A DNA stretch of 64,000 nt from Sinotaia quadrata. Taxonomy: Eukaryota; Mollusca; Gastropoda; Architaenioglossa; Viviparidae. Where the stretch lies: assembly GCA_028829895.1 (NCBI GenBank), contig CM054183.1, positions 15,719,975 through 15,783,974 on the forward strand. The letters run 5' to 3'. Below, in pieces: positions 32,601-41,099 of the stretch (its first letter is position 1; every line of letters starts with the position of its first letter). The notes under the pieces were generated by a model. The model saw only the letters and a list, made by a program, of their open reading frames with translations, did no database searches and was not told the DNA's origin. Made by a program: the position numbers and the translations under genes.

Positions 32601-34125
32601 CCGAATACGTCCCCATATGCAGTACAGTAATCACCGAATACGTCCGCAAATGCAGTACAGTAATCACCGAATACGTCCCCATATGCAGTAATCACCGAAT
32701 ACGTCCCCATATGCAGTACAGTAATCACCGAATACGTCCCCATATGCAGTACAGTAATCACCGAATACGTCCGCAAATGCAGTACAGTAATCACCGAATA
32801 CGTCCCCATATGCAGTAATCACCGAATACGTCCCCATATGCAGTACAGTAATCACCGAATACGTCCCCATATGCAGTACAGTAATCACCGAATACGTCCG
32901 CACAAGTGATCGACGAGCATTGTATTAACGTCCCAACGAAATGAAGTCATCGATAAAAAAAAAAAGAAAGAAAGAAGTCATTTGTTCTTAATTGCTAATA
33001 ATGGTTTCGACAGCTTGATATGACCGCTCCGTAGAATATTTTCTATTGGTCAGACTCTGCTCTATATTTCACTGATCTACTTACTAAATAATTTCTGCCT
33101 AAGTCTGACATTTTCTTCTTATTCGTTTGTATGTACCTTACAGCCACTGTGAATTAGGTGTACTAACTTTAAACTACTGGCTCTTGAAAACTTAGATTTT
33201 AATTTTGTATACGTTCCTCAGTAAACCAGTATTTATTACTGGCTTTTAATTTCTTCTTTATGTTAACATATCACTGCACATTGCTGTAATAAGTGGACGT
33301 ATGAAAATACGTCCCATCATTAGCTACGCTTTGTTGTGGAAGTGTGAATTAAGAAGTGGTGTGTCACCAAGAACGCGAACAAAATTTACATTACTTTATA
33401 GTGACGCGTTCTCATAAGTGCATTTTAGTTGATTTAATGATTACATGCTTTTGCAATGAATACAGTCATGTGACGTATTATAATCATTATCTAGTGCCTA
33501 TCACACTATATATAATAAACAAACATGTTAGTTGATTTAGTGATTACATGCTTTGCAATGAATACAGTCATGTGACGTATTACAATCATCATCTAGTGCC
33601 TATCACACTATATATAATAAACAAACATGTTAGTTGATTTAGTGATTACATGCTTTGCAATGAATACAGTCATGTGACGTATTACAATCATTATCTAGTG
33701 CCTATCAAAGTATATATATATAGTAAACACACATTTCTCTCCACATTTGTAATGTCATAAAACAGTGTTTACATTTTCAACGGGGGGGGGGGGGGGGAGA
33801 GGGGGAATCACCCTGTATAATGGTACTAAAATTCTTAACTCGCAAAAAGTTTTGACACTGCTCTCAGATTTAAATAATCACTTTTTAGCACCACCACCAC
33901 CACAAATCGACGTGATTAATTCCATATATTTAATATTAATTAATTTGTTTATATTTAAGTTAAGAAGTAATATTTAAAAAGGGGGAGATCCGCCATGGTT
34001 TTACTCTCTCGCTTACCTTTATCATCGGATTCCCTTTCCGAGACGCTGGCCACCTCTATTCGAGTCATAACTAGTCCTTGACTCTTCGTTGTCGTCTCGG
34101 GACTGACGTTGTCTTCGGGAGGCAT
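19829..34125 (-). CDS. Copy C: multipass membrane protein of the tandem family (gene span)
   Basis: Six exons: 34125-34017, 29041-28619, 25057-24798, 23215-23030, 22216-22010 and 20122-19829. They sum to 1479 nt (492 aa and stop) with every junction in phase. Residues 1-57 are hydrophilic with an acidic, Ser/Thr-rich start and a short Cys/His cluster (CCNAC). Hydrophobic segments lie near 58-82, 98-118, 137-159, 163-188 and 210-233. The remaining roughly 259 residues carry sequons NQT, NNS, NTT, NFT and NST and several cysteines, as expected of a secreted-side domain (inference). The first exon was chosen because its overhanging G joins the AC at the exon 2 acceptor and its donor is consensus GTAAGC. 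Family and function are not recognised. Confidence 0.82.
20331..21786 (-). mobile_element. LTR-like interspersed repeat, copy 1 (in copy C intron 5)
   Basis: A 1456-bp segment homologous, in inverted orientation, to 38004-39568. In element orientation it starts TGTGGCAGAGTAAATTTGCC and ends GGCGTCACA, giving the TGTG...CACA ends typical of an LTR. No coding potential inside, so it is either a solo LTR or another non-coding element. Flanking bases show no clear target duplication; the left-hand element end abuts an AC/CT tract that may have eroded it. Confidence 0.65.
21787..21890. repeat. CT and CTAT/CTTT microsatellite
   Basis: CT run followed by TCTATCTG/TTTG units, adjoining the LTR-like element. 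Confidence 0.85.
22010..22216 (-). CDS. Copy C exon 5
   Basis: 69 codons, phase 0 at both ends; acceptor TTTAG, donor AAG|GTAAAA. Contains [18 protein letters not shown] and [10 protein letters not shown]. Confidence 0.83.
22325..22593. repeat. GATA/GATG tetranucleotide array
   Basis: About 270 bp of GATA with GGAT and GACA interruptions in copy C intron 4, about 110 bp from the exon 5 acceptor. Confidence 0.95.
23030..23215 (-). CDS. Copy C exon 4
   Basis: 62 codons, phase 0 at both ends; acceptor TTTGCAG, donor AAG|GTAAGA. Contains [23 protein letters not shown] and NVGIWIK. Confidence 0.83.
23216..24797. other. Copy C intron 3 (GC-AG type)
   Basis: Begins GCAAGT on the minus strand and ends TTTGCAG. 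Holds a 45-bp GT run (23570-23616), a short GT run (24183-24200) and CTAT-type sequence (24470-24600). No exon seen. Confidence 0.7.
24792..24797 (-). other. Non-canonical GC splice donor (copy C exon 3)
   Basis: CAG|GCAAGT, identical in place and sequence to copy B 11873-11878. The phase 0 join to exon 4 requires it. Confidence 0.8.
24798..25057 (-). CDS. Copy C exon 3
   Basis: Two bases complete a split Ala codon, then 86 codons. Contains [12 protein letters not shown], a charged linker ([10 protein letters not shown]) six residues longer than copy B's, the last membrane segment with [11 protein letters not shown], then FTQTQRD, IQFNVP and RRYFQ. Confidence 0.84.
25058..26218. other. Copy C intron 2, left part
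   Basis: AT-rich, including a long AATAATTTAAATAATA low-complexity tract (25545-25780). No exon seen. Confidence 0.55.
26219..26704. mobile_element. Non-autonomous hAT DNA transposon
   Basis: A 486-bp element with 15-bp terminal inverted repeats CAGGGGTCGGGAGCC and, at the other end in reverse complement, CAGGGGTTGGGAGCC (one mismatch). It is flanked by a perfect 8-bp direct repeat GATTAGAC at 26211-26218 and 26705-26712. Eight-bp duplications and CAGGGG-type ends are characteristic of the hAT superfamily. Subterminal GAGAGCC/GAGCCA motifs recur at both ends. No full transposase; a 65-codon minus-strand ORF (26436-26633) may be a transposase scrap. It sits inside copy C intron 2. Confidence 0.9.
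26940..27083. repeat. 71-bp direct duplication
   Basis: Two tandem copies of AAGTATTGGTCTGTAAATAA...AAACACGTCT, one difference seen near the middle. Confidence 0.9.
27275..27440. repeat. Three roughly 60-bp repeats
   Basis: Shared block GTACATGAATAAATTAA preceded by a GGCCGAAGT-like segment. Confidence 0.75.
27975..28420. repeat. Two short-unit minisatellites
   Basis: At 27975-28110, four units with CCAAATTCAAA and CACGTGAAGTGTG. At 28285-28420, degenerate units of GATTGGTTCGATTGATGCTT. Confidence 0.75.
28619..29041 (-). CDS. Copy C exon 2
   Basis: Acceptor TTTCCCAG; two bases AC complete the Asp codon begun in exon 1, then 140 codons and one base before G|GTAAGT. Contains [56 protein letters not shown] and KASIVLI. 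GC-richer than its surroundings, as expected of coding sequence. Confidence 0.86.
29042..29576. other. Copy C intron 1, left part
   Basis: Purine/GATGAT-rich stretch (29180-29480) giving short spurious ORFs; no exon seen. Confidence 0.5.
29577..29668. repeat. (AC)n microsatellite
   Basis: About 92 bp of AC with one CTC interruption. Confidence 0.96.
29985..30460. repeat. Degenerate roughly 57-bp minisatellite
   Basis: About eight decayed units with AGTACGTCA, GTTAATTGACTGTT and TTCTGTCC blocks. Confidence 0.65.
30850..30965 (+). mobile_element. Possible tRNA-derived SINE fragment
   Basis: Contains GAGTTCGAATCC, close to the tRNA B box (GGTTCGANTCC). No convincing A box or cloverleaf, so this is only a suggestion. 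Confidence 0.2.
31240..31335 (-). mobile_element. Possible tRNA-derived SINE fragment
   Basis: The minus strand reads GCTCGATAGAGC (a D-arm-like hairpin), then about 20 bases later AAGGTCGCCAGTTTAACCCC, resembling a T arm. There is no proper acceptor stem, so a tRNA-like SINE remnant is more likely than a tRNA gene. Confidence 0.3.
31520..32010. repeat. Two degenerate repeat sets
   Basis: Three blocks with GTGTGAAGAAGCCTTT (31520-31715), then a 90-bp direct duplication beginning TTCATTGTAAATTATCC at about 31832 and 31922. Confidence 0.75.
32380..32492. repeat. 36-bp triplicate
   Basis: Three units of CCTTAACTCAAGCGGTAC plus GGGCACTATACCTTTC, nearly identical. Confidence 0.9.
32578..32905. 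repeat. 33/28-bp minisatellite with higher-order structure
   Basis: Ten units share AGTAATCACCGAATACGTCC. Three variants occur: P (CCATATGCAGTACAG), K (GCAAATGCAGTACAG) and S (P lacking five bases). After the first unit the order is P-K-S-P-P-K-S-P-P, with a truncated K-like end, so a four-unit block of 127 bp has itself been duplicated. Confidence 0.92.
33428..33725. repeat. 102-103-bp tandem triplicate
   Basis: Three copies beginning GTTGATTTA at 33428, 33531 and 33633, each including GAATACAGTCATGTGACG. Confidence 0.9.
33780..34016. other. Copy C intron 1, right end
   Basis: Poly-G run (33782-33797) and AT-rich sequence up to the exon 1 donor GTAAGC (34011-34016, minus strand). Confidence 0.6.
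34017..34125 (-). CDS. Copy C exon 1 (start codon)
   Basis: The minus strand opens with ATG at 34125-34123 and runs 36 codons plus one base to AAAG|GTAAGC. The peptide begins [10 protein letters not shown] and ends SERESDDK, hydrophilic and acidic, fitting a cytoplasmic N terminus. The overhanging G plus AC from the exon 2 acceptor makes GAC, keeping frame. Linking it to copy C is an inference from strand, phase and position; the intron would be 4975 bp. Confidence 0.62.
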
Positions 34126-34400
34126 GGAATTTATCTGGCGGATGTATACACTGCCCTGGGACTCGAAATCCCATTAGAGCTAGCTACAGGTGAGGCAGGT
34201 GACAGGCCAGAGGGGTTGCTGGTTTGTGTGTCAGAGCTGTACCTGCACTTTGCGCACCGTAGTACAGAGTTTTCGCTGGGTGTGGTCGCTGCATTTAACG
34301 CGCGACCAGCTCACTTGCTCAGTCACTAAGCAGCCACGGGAGGCCACTCTGCATTATCTGATGGTGTGAATTGCGTAACACTCTTAATTTATTGTTTAAA
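34126..34400 (-). promoter_or_regulatory. Probable 5' UTR/promoter area of copy C
   Basis: Repeat-free, GC-richer stretch upstream of the copy C start codon (minus strand), with CpGs (CGCGCG near 34300). No TATA box is evident. The plus-strand ORF here (34078-34329) is judged a shadow. Confidence 0.35.
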
Positions 34401-34509
34401 CGCACAGGAGTGACAGTAGTATAAGGGGGTAAAAGAACGCGTGTGGGGAGAGGAGGGATACTGTAGCAGATGTCATTAGGCAGAACTGACCAGTGTTGCT
34501 TTGATTATT

Positions 34510-34745
34510 AGAGAAACGACGAAGAGGAGTCAGCTGCCATTTAAGAAATTTGAAGTAAAACAGGAGTTGGCTGCCATTTAAGAAATTTGAAGTAAAACAG
34601 GAGTCGACTACCATTTAAGAAATTTGAGGTAAATTAGGGGTCGACTACCATTTAAGCAATTAGAGGTAAATCATCAGTTGGCTACCATTTTAGAAATTTG
34701 AGGTATATCAGGAGTCGGCTGCCAGTGGAGCGGTTTGAGGTAAAT
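34510..34745. repeat. About 44-bp minisatellite
   Basis: Five to six units of GCTGCCATTTAAGAAATTTG with AAGTAAAACAGGAGT. Confidence 0.85.
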
Positions 34746-34798
34746 CTCGTTTGGGTGAATGCCATAACTGCAACTCATCAAAATATTAAACTATGCTA

Positions 34799-35146
34799 AG
34801 GTGAAGTGTGATCAAGATAATAATAACTAACATGTTAAAGATCAATGATTTCAATAGGGTGAAGTGTGATCAAGATAATAATAACTAACATGTTAAAGAT
34901 CAATGATTTCAATAGGGTGAAGTGTGATCAAGATAATAATAACTAACATGTTAAAGATCAATGATTTCAATAGGGTAAAGTGTGATCAAGATAATAATAA
35001 CTAACATGTTAAAGATCAATGATTTCAATAGGGTGAAGTGTGATCAAGATAATAATAACTAACATGTTAAAGATCAATGATTTCAATAGGGTGAAGTGTG
35101 ATCAAGATAATAATAACTAACATGTTAAAGATCAATGATTTCAATA
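34799..35146. repeat. 58-bp minisatellite, six near-identical units
   Basis: Units begin GTGAAGTGTGATCAAGATAA and contain TGATTTCAATAGG; only a single-base variant was noticed (GGTAAAG), indicating recent expansion. Confidence 0.95.
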
Positions 35147-36059
35147 CCTTCGTCTTTATGAGAAACTCTCCTCAAAGACAGAAAATATACACTGAGCAAC
35201 TAAAAGTTTTATATATTAAATACTCGGAATTTAGAAAGAAAATTTTACAAATTACACTAAAATGTTTTATCAAGTAAATACCCGGGATACAGAAGGAAAA
35301 TCCTACAAAGTACACTAAAAAGTTTTATCAAATAAAGAAATGCTGTCACAGGAATCACGTGATTGAAATTTTCACAAACAAAACATGGAAATACTGTTGC
35401 CATTAGTTGTGTGTAAAAAATGAATCGCGTAAACAAAATAGTGTGTAAAATAAGATATCGAGAGTTTCACACACAAAAACTAGGGAAATACTTCAGCTAG
35501 CACCTGCGTGGTAAAAATAAATCGGTTAGACAAAATTTGATAATGAAGCTGTACTTACGCCAGATGTGAACAGTTGAATCGAATTTTTCAAAAATTATTA
35601 ATTTTAATTGAGTAAATACCGAGAGTGTCCCAACTTTTAATTACAAAATCTCTGGGGAGAAAAAGTTAAAACAGTTGAATGTCTAGACTCTAGAAGATTG
35701 TGGAGAGAAACTGTTGTATAATTGTGTAAAGCTGCTTCCCTTTTCATGGTAAGAAAGAATTATATTAAAATCATACCGTCAGAACGCTACATTTAGAGGA
35801 GTGTTAAGACTCCTAAAATACTAATCCATGTGTACTTTAAAGAACTAATACTCTATAACAACATTTGTATTAAAACTCCTTAAATGCACTAAAACCTCTT
35901 GCGTAAAGATTGAAAGGTGTACACCCTTAGCAGCAAATACATACTGATAATACCATCAGCAAACAATGGCACAGTTCTGAATAGTCGGCTACAGCAAAGG
36001 AAGGTGGCGTTACAGATATGTGTTTCATTTATGCAGATTTTGCTTTTCATTATCGTTTA
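35147..36059. other. Intergenic, no gene seen
   Basis: AT-rich unique sequence with loosely repeated AAAGTTTTATCAAxTAAA blocks. Confidence 0.5.
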
Positions 36060-36295
36060 ACTCTCCGCATCTGCAAGTCACTTTTGCCAAACTGTTCGCT
36101 AAAGCACATAATTTTTGCCAAGCTGTTCTCTAAAGCACGTCACTTTTGCCAAGCTGTTCGCTAAAGCACGTCACTTTTGCCAGGCTGTTCGCTAAAGCAC
36201 GTCACTTTTGCCAAACTGTTCGCTAAAGCACGTCACTTTTGCCAAGCTGTTCGCTAAAGCACGTCACTTTTGCCAAACTGTTCGCTAAAGCAAGG
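36060..36295. repeat. 31-bp minisatellite
   Basis: About seven units of CTGTTCGCTAAAGCACGTCA plus CTTTTGCCAAG. Confidence 0.92.
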
Positions 36296-36958
36296 CGGTG
36301 GTCTCATCCTGCTCAACCGCGTCCAGTTTTTGCTTGCAAGAAGTTACGACTTTTCAACTTTTCTTCTCTCCCCTTCTCTTGTACAACAGCATCAATACAT
36401 TCAAGGTCGTAACCGCTCATTAGTTATGACGTCATCGTATGATGAGCATAGGGACAAATTTAAATTCTTTTAGTTCTGGCCCATTTCCAGCCGCCGACTC
36501 AAGTAGATATTCTCGTCCTAGCTTAGAACTTTCTAGAAAATTCTTAAACAAGAGATAACTTGTTTATATATATATTTTTTAAACTTGAAAATCCACTTTG
36601 TGTCCGATTTATTATTTGTTATTGAATGTGAACATGACCCAACACCGTTGAAAGTTGGATTTTGTCTCTGAGTAATTAATTTTATTCAATTCATTGAGGA
36701 GTGCGACTTGAACGCGACCTGATGGGCATATGCTACCGTGGGCTGAGGTGCACGTTCAACTGAGATGTGTGGGTCTTCGTCTCAACCTGGGTTTCACCTC
36801 ATTCGTGGAGTCGAAAGCACGGTCTGACATTATCGTCAGCCTTGAATGTTATCGATGTTATGATCTAGCAAGCACGCCACGCCCTGACTTGCAATCTGTG
36901 AGACCAACACCGTACGATCAATTTGACTGGCACTTTTCTCTGGCAGTTCTTAGCAAAC

Positions 36959-37087
36959 CTGCATGAGGGTCGTTTTGGGCGATTGGTCGGTGCAGATGCC
37001 GCCATTGGCCGCGAAGCACTGGATGCAGAATGCGGAGCGGTGCCAGAGAACGGTGTTCGGATGCTCTCTCTCCACTTGGACAGTTGT
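36959..37087 (-). CDS. Possible isolated internal exon, unknown protein
   Basis: On the minus strand an open 43-codon segment lies between AACAG and CAG|GTTTGC, phase 0 at both ends. The peptide has a Trp/Cys pattern (VLWHRSAFCIQC, GGICTD). The surrounding 36.7-37.1 kb is GC-richer than the neighbourhood. I recognise no family, it does not align with copies B or C, and no partner exon was found, so it may be a transposon scrap or chance. Confidence 0.25.
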
Positions 37088-37258
37088 CTGTTTTCTTGGG
37101 GTCGGAGGGATCCGGCGGCGTCTGGTTAATTTGCACACATGCATGTCGTACTCACATTCACGCGTGCACGCATACGTATGCATTCATTCTCGCAATATGC
37201 ACTCACACAAACATGGCTTGCACGCTTTCTCCAGACACAGACACGCATACATACACAC

Positions 37259-37260
37259 AC

Positions 37261-37318
<58 letters not shown>
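37259..37318. repeat. (AC)n microsatellite
   Basis: About 60 bp of AC within a wider ACAC/ACGC-rich zone (37140-37500). Confidence 0.95.
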
Positions 37319-37639
37319 TCACAACAAACACACACACGTATATTCACAAAGAAATGTACTCATAGCATATACACAAATATATTCATAACAAACATTCACG
37401 TGTAGCTTACGCACATATTCACAACAAAAAACGCACAGCATACACACGCGCACGCACACACACACACACACACATACACTCGCAACAGACATGAATAGAC
37501 ACATTCACAACAAAAGAGCACGCATGCTTATTCATACCAAATATACGCACGTCCAAAACTACATAATGAACTTCTGTAACAAAACGACACTAATAAAAAA
37601 TTATAAAAATAAATATGTAAAAGAAGTCAATCGCAGATG

Positions 37640-38003
37640 AAGATCAAGCAGTTTCAAACTAACCATCCAAACACAACCCAAAAACATTTCAGAAAACCCA
37701 AGCCAATCCAACAGCATTGCAAGGGGGAAAAAAAACCAACCCAGCAACATTTCAAGAAAATAAAATAACCCAACAGTATTGCAAGAAAACATTATATAAT
37801 ACGATTATACGAACCTAACAATTTTTTAAAAAAAACTAAACCAACCCGACAACATTACAAGAAAACAAAACCAAAACCAACCCAACATTATTTCAAGAAA
37901 CAAAACAAAACAAACCAAACAACATTTCAACAAAACTAAACCAGCCCAACAACATTTTAAGAAAACTAAACCAACCCAACAATTCAAGAAAAGAAAGCCA
38001 TCC
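37640..38003. repeat. AACCCAACAACATTTCAAGAAA minisatellite, left arm
   Basis: Degenerate 33- to 40-bp units with CCAACCCAACAACATTTCAA and AGAAAACTAAA. The array is interrupted by the LTR-like element and resumes at 39569. Confidence 0.85.
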
Positions 38004-39568
38004 TGTGGTGGAGTAAATTTGCCTACCCCTATTTCTTAACTTAATTGTTAAATAAATTGTTAAATTGTTGAAGTGGCCTGACTTTGGGCACTGCTTATGA
38101 TATTTTTAAGTACCAGAGTTGGAGTTTTATTATTCAATGATTAAGATTTATATTTTACAAGAACGAGACAAGCCAATGGGCTGAGATCAAAAGTTTACAT
38201 GCTGTAGGGAATTCTACTGTCTAATCACTTGAATTTGGAGTAGAAATAAGTCTGGTCATAAAAGGCAGCAGTTAGCTTAATGATGAGTTAACTGACAGAT
38301 TGAGAGAGAATGACATAGAAATATTTCTTGCATTTTCCTATTGATATGTTATACATGTGCTTCACGTAGAGATGTATTATATGAGTATACTATTATTTCT
38401 ACAAATGTTTGAACTAAGATGCTCGTATATAGTATGTTAAACACTTGATATTGTTTCTAGTGAATGCACTCATAAAACTATATTCTGTATATATTATGCT
38501 GTGTGCATGTATCAGTCTAATAGATACTGTTGCAGGAAACTGTAAGTTGAGACTTGACTGTAAAAAAGATTGGAGTTAAAAAGGAATAAACTGGAAACTT
38601 AGCGTTTGCTCCAAGGTTGTAATATACAGGGAAAAGGCAGCTTTTCATTATATTATCAGAATCTCCTGGTTTACTGATTATAAACCGCTACGACTGTGGT
38701 AGACATGTGAAGTATCTATTACAGTATGTAAGTATAAAGAATACATTACACACCATTGATGTGTGGTGGCAAGGTATGCTGACTACATCCAGCAATTTCT
38801 GGTACAAGGAAGTTAATGGAAATGGCTACAATTGTTCTGCTTGAAGGAGCTAATATGGTGAAGGAACGCCAAGAGAATAGCAAATCAGTGTTCTACAACA
38901 TGAGGAAGGAATCACTTGGAATAGACAGTAATAACTGAACAATAAACTTCTGGTTTTGTTAAAAAAGAAAAAGAGTATTAAAGACTATTGAGATAGAACC
39001 TAAGTCAGGTTATGTAGAAACTATTATCACTTATCTCTAATAAATCCATTTATCTTCTCTGATAAAGAACTATCCTGAGATTTGTATTGGCACTAAATTG
39101 TTGAATTTTGTTTTAGGTAATAATACTGTATAGATATTAAAATAATGTGAATGTGGTTTCTTGGAAATCTTTTTCATTGTATTTGTTACATGTATATTTG
39201 ATTGTTGATTTAATCAATTTATTGACCTTCTTACACATATTGATAACCTTTTGTTGGAGACAAAGTTTGTGGATGGAGGCTCACTAAATATAAATTAAAG
39301 ACGTAATTGTCTTCTCCTTTAGTAAGACGTTTTCCCCCAATGAAGTATTGTGTGATGGTAAATGTTTGTCTTTAATGTTGTGGAAGAGAGAAAATGTTTA
39401 CAGTGCCCGCATATCCACTACGTGAGAGAGGCTAGTGGTGTCTGCTGGAGAATTATGCTATTTTTAAGTTTAGCATTAATTAAGATTCTCATCACTTGTA
39501 AGTAGTTATGTACGATTAATTAATTAATAATAATAATTTAATATCAACTAAGTGGCGTTGGTGTCACA
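38004..39568 (+). mobile_element. LTR-like interspersed repeat, copy 2
   Basis: A 1565-bp segment beginning TGTGGTGGAGTAAATTTGCC and ending GGCGTTGGTGTCACA, roughly three-quarters identical by eye to copy 1 in reverse orientation. It splits a minisatellite, with CATCC before and CAACC after it: a likely 5-bp target duplication with one change. It has TG...CA ends and no ORF, consistent with a solo LTR; the parent element is not in the window. Confidence 0.7.
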
Positions 39569-39615
39569 CAACCCAACAACATTTCAAGAAAACTAAACCA
39601 ACTAAAGAATATTGC
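39569..39615. repeat. Minisatellite, right arm
   Basis: CAACCCAACAACATTTCAAG and AAAACTAAACCAAC resume the array cut by the element on the left. Confidence 0.8.
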
Positions 39616-39669
39616 AATCAACACATTTTTGTGTTCGTTGTCTAAGCTCGAAGACAAACCAAATCAGTA

Positions 39670-39925
39670 GTACTGTTGGGGATGAGTTGATCAAAATGTT
39701 AAGTCAGTAGTTTATTCTTCAGGATGTGTTGAAGATCAACATGTTAAGTCAGTAGTTTATCTTCAGGATGAGTTCAAGATCAAAATGTTAAGTCAGTAGT
39801 TTATTCTTCAGGATGAGTTGAAGATATTAAATCAGTAGTTTATCTTCAGGATGAGTTCAAGATCAAAATGTTAAGTCAGTAGTTTATTCTTCAGGATGAG
39901 TTGAAGATCAAAATGTTGTGTCCAA
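39670..39925. repeat. About 45-bp minisatellite
   Basis: Five to six units of GTTAAGTCAGTAGTTTATTC and TTCAGGATGAGTTGAAGATC. Confidence 0.9.
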
Positions 39926-40439
39926 ACTGAACTTGATTGTGATTGACTTTAAATATTGAGGGTAAATTTAGAGTGCTTTGTAAGAGATATAACATTGGCA
40001 CTAAGGTTGAAATTTGTATTCATAATAGTGAGTAATGTGGAAAGTGAGTTCTGTTGTGAGGAAATTAATAGTTATTGTTTGGATATTACAGCCACCAGTA
40101 TAAATTCACAAAGCACGTCTTCTTTGATATTTTGCCATATGCAATTACTTTAGAAATTTCATGATGATGATGATGAAGTTTAGAAGTCGATATATTTGAT
40201 GATATTCTCCGCTACCTAAAATTAGGCGACAACGGATCCAACTGGCCTTTTCCCTACGCGTAACAACATATTGATCATGCAGTCACGTGATCGGTGACAA
40301 GCTAACTGAGCGATGGACTGCTTTTTAAACTTTTATATCGTTGAAATGGGCACTTAAAATTTTGTTCAGTAAACAAAATCGCTTTAAATAAAACGGTTCG
40401 TATTCATTGCAAACTGGTTTAGATTATGTTGGTATGCTT

Positions 40440-40890
40440 GCTTATCAGTAGATAATAAACACATATTAATAAAGTCTAAATGTAGGCATTCCGGTTTAGA
40501 TTACGTTGGTATGCTTGCTTATCAGTAGATACTCGTTGCTAAGTGTTTATTAAGTCTAAATGTAGGCATTTTTAGTGTTCACTATTAAGTTTTAGTATTG
40601 TCTAATATAGGCATTTAAAAAAAAAAGTGTTCACTATTAGGTGTTTATTTTGTCTAAATTTAGGCAATATATATGGGGTGTAGAATTTATAAACTAAGTG
40701 TTATGTCTAAATATAGGCAATATTGGGGTGTGCCTTCTCAAAGACCACGTGTTTATGTCTAAATGTAGGCAGTTTATGTAGGGTATACCATTTCAAGGAC
40801 CACGTGTTTATGTCTAAATGTAGGCAATATTGGGGTGTATCTTCTCAAAGACCATGTGTTTATGTCTAAATGTAGGCAGTTTATGTGGGG
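40440..40890. repeat. Degenerate repeat with TGTCTAAATGTAGGCA
   Basis: About nine units of variable spacing (roughly 50-60 bp), regular at the right end (GACCACGTGTTTATGTCTAA). Confidence 0.75.
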
Positions 40891-41099
40891 TACAATGTTT
40901 TACAAACTCCGCGCACTTTTTTCTCTCCAATAACACCTTCCCTAGCACAGTCATCATCTCATCGCTGCCTTCACCACTATCATCACCATCATCATTGTCA
41001 TTGCTATCTTGTTATTATTTACTACAATAATCATCTTCAGAATCGTGATTTTGCTACCATCAGTTATACTACCATTATTGGTACCGTCAGCATCATTAA

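Noticed and set aside
32578..32905. CRISPR-like regular array (also 36060-36295 and 57535-57798)
   Set aside because: Units abut directly with no unique spacers; the DNA is eukaryotic and there are no cas genes.
34078..34329. 83-codon plus-strand ORF
   Set aside because: Overlaps the copy C first exon and 5' region antisense; the minus strand has the better start, donor and phase match.
36722..37388. Overlapping plus-strand ORFs over the GC-rich patch
   Set aside because: They run into an AC microsatellite and show no conserved motifs; only the minus-strand segment has plausible splice sites.
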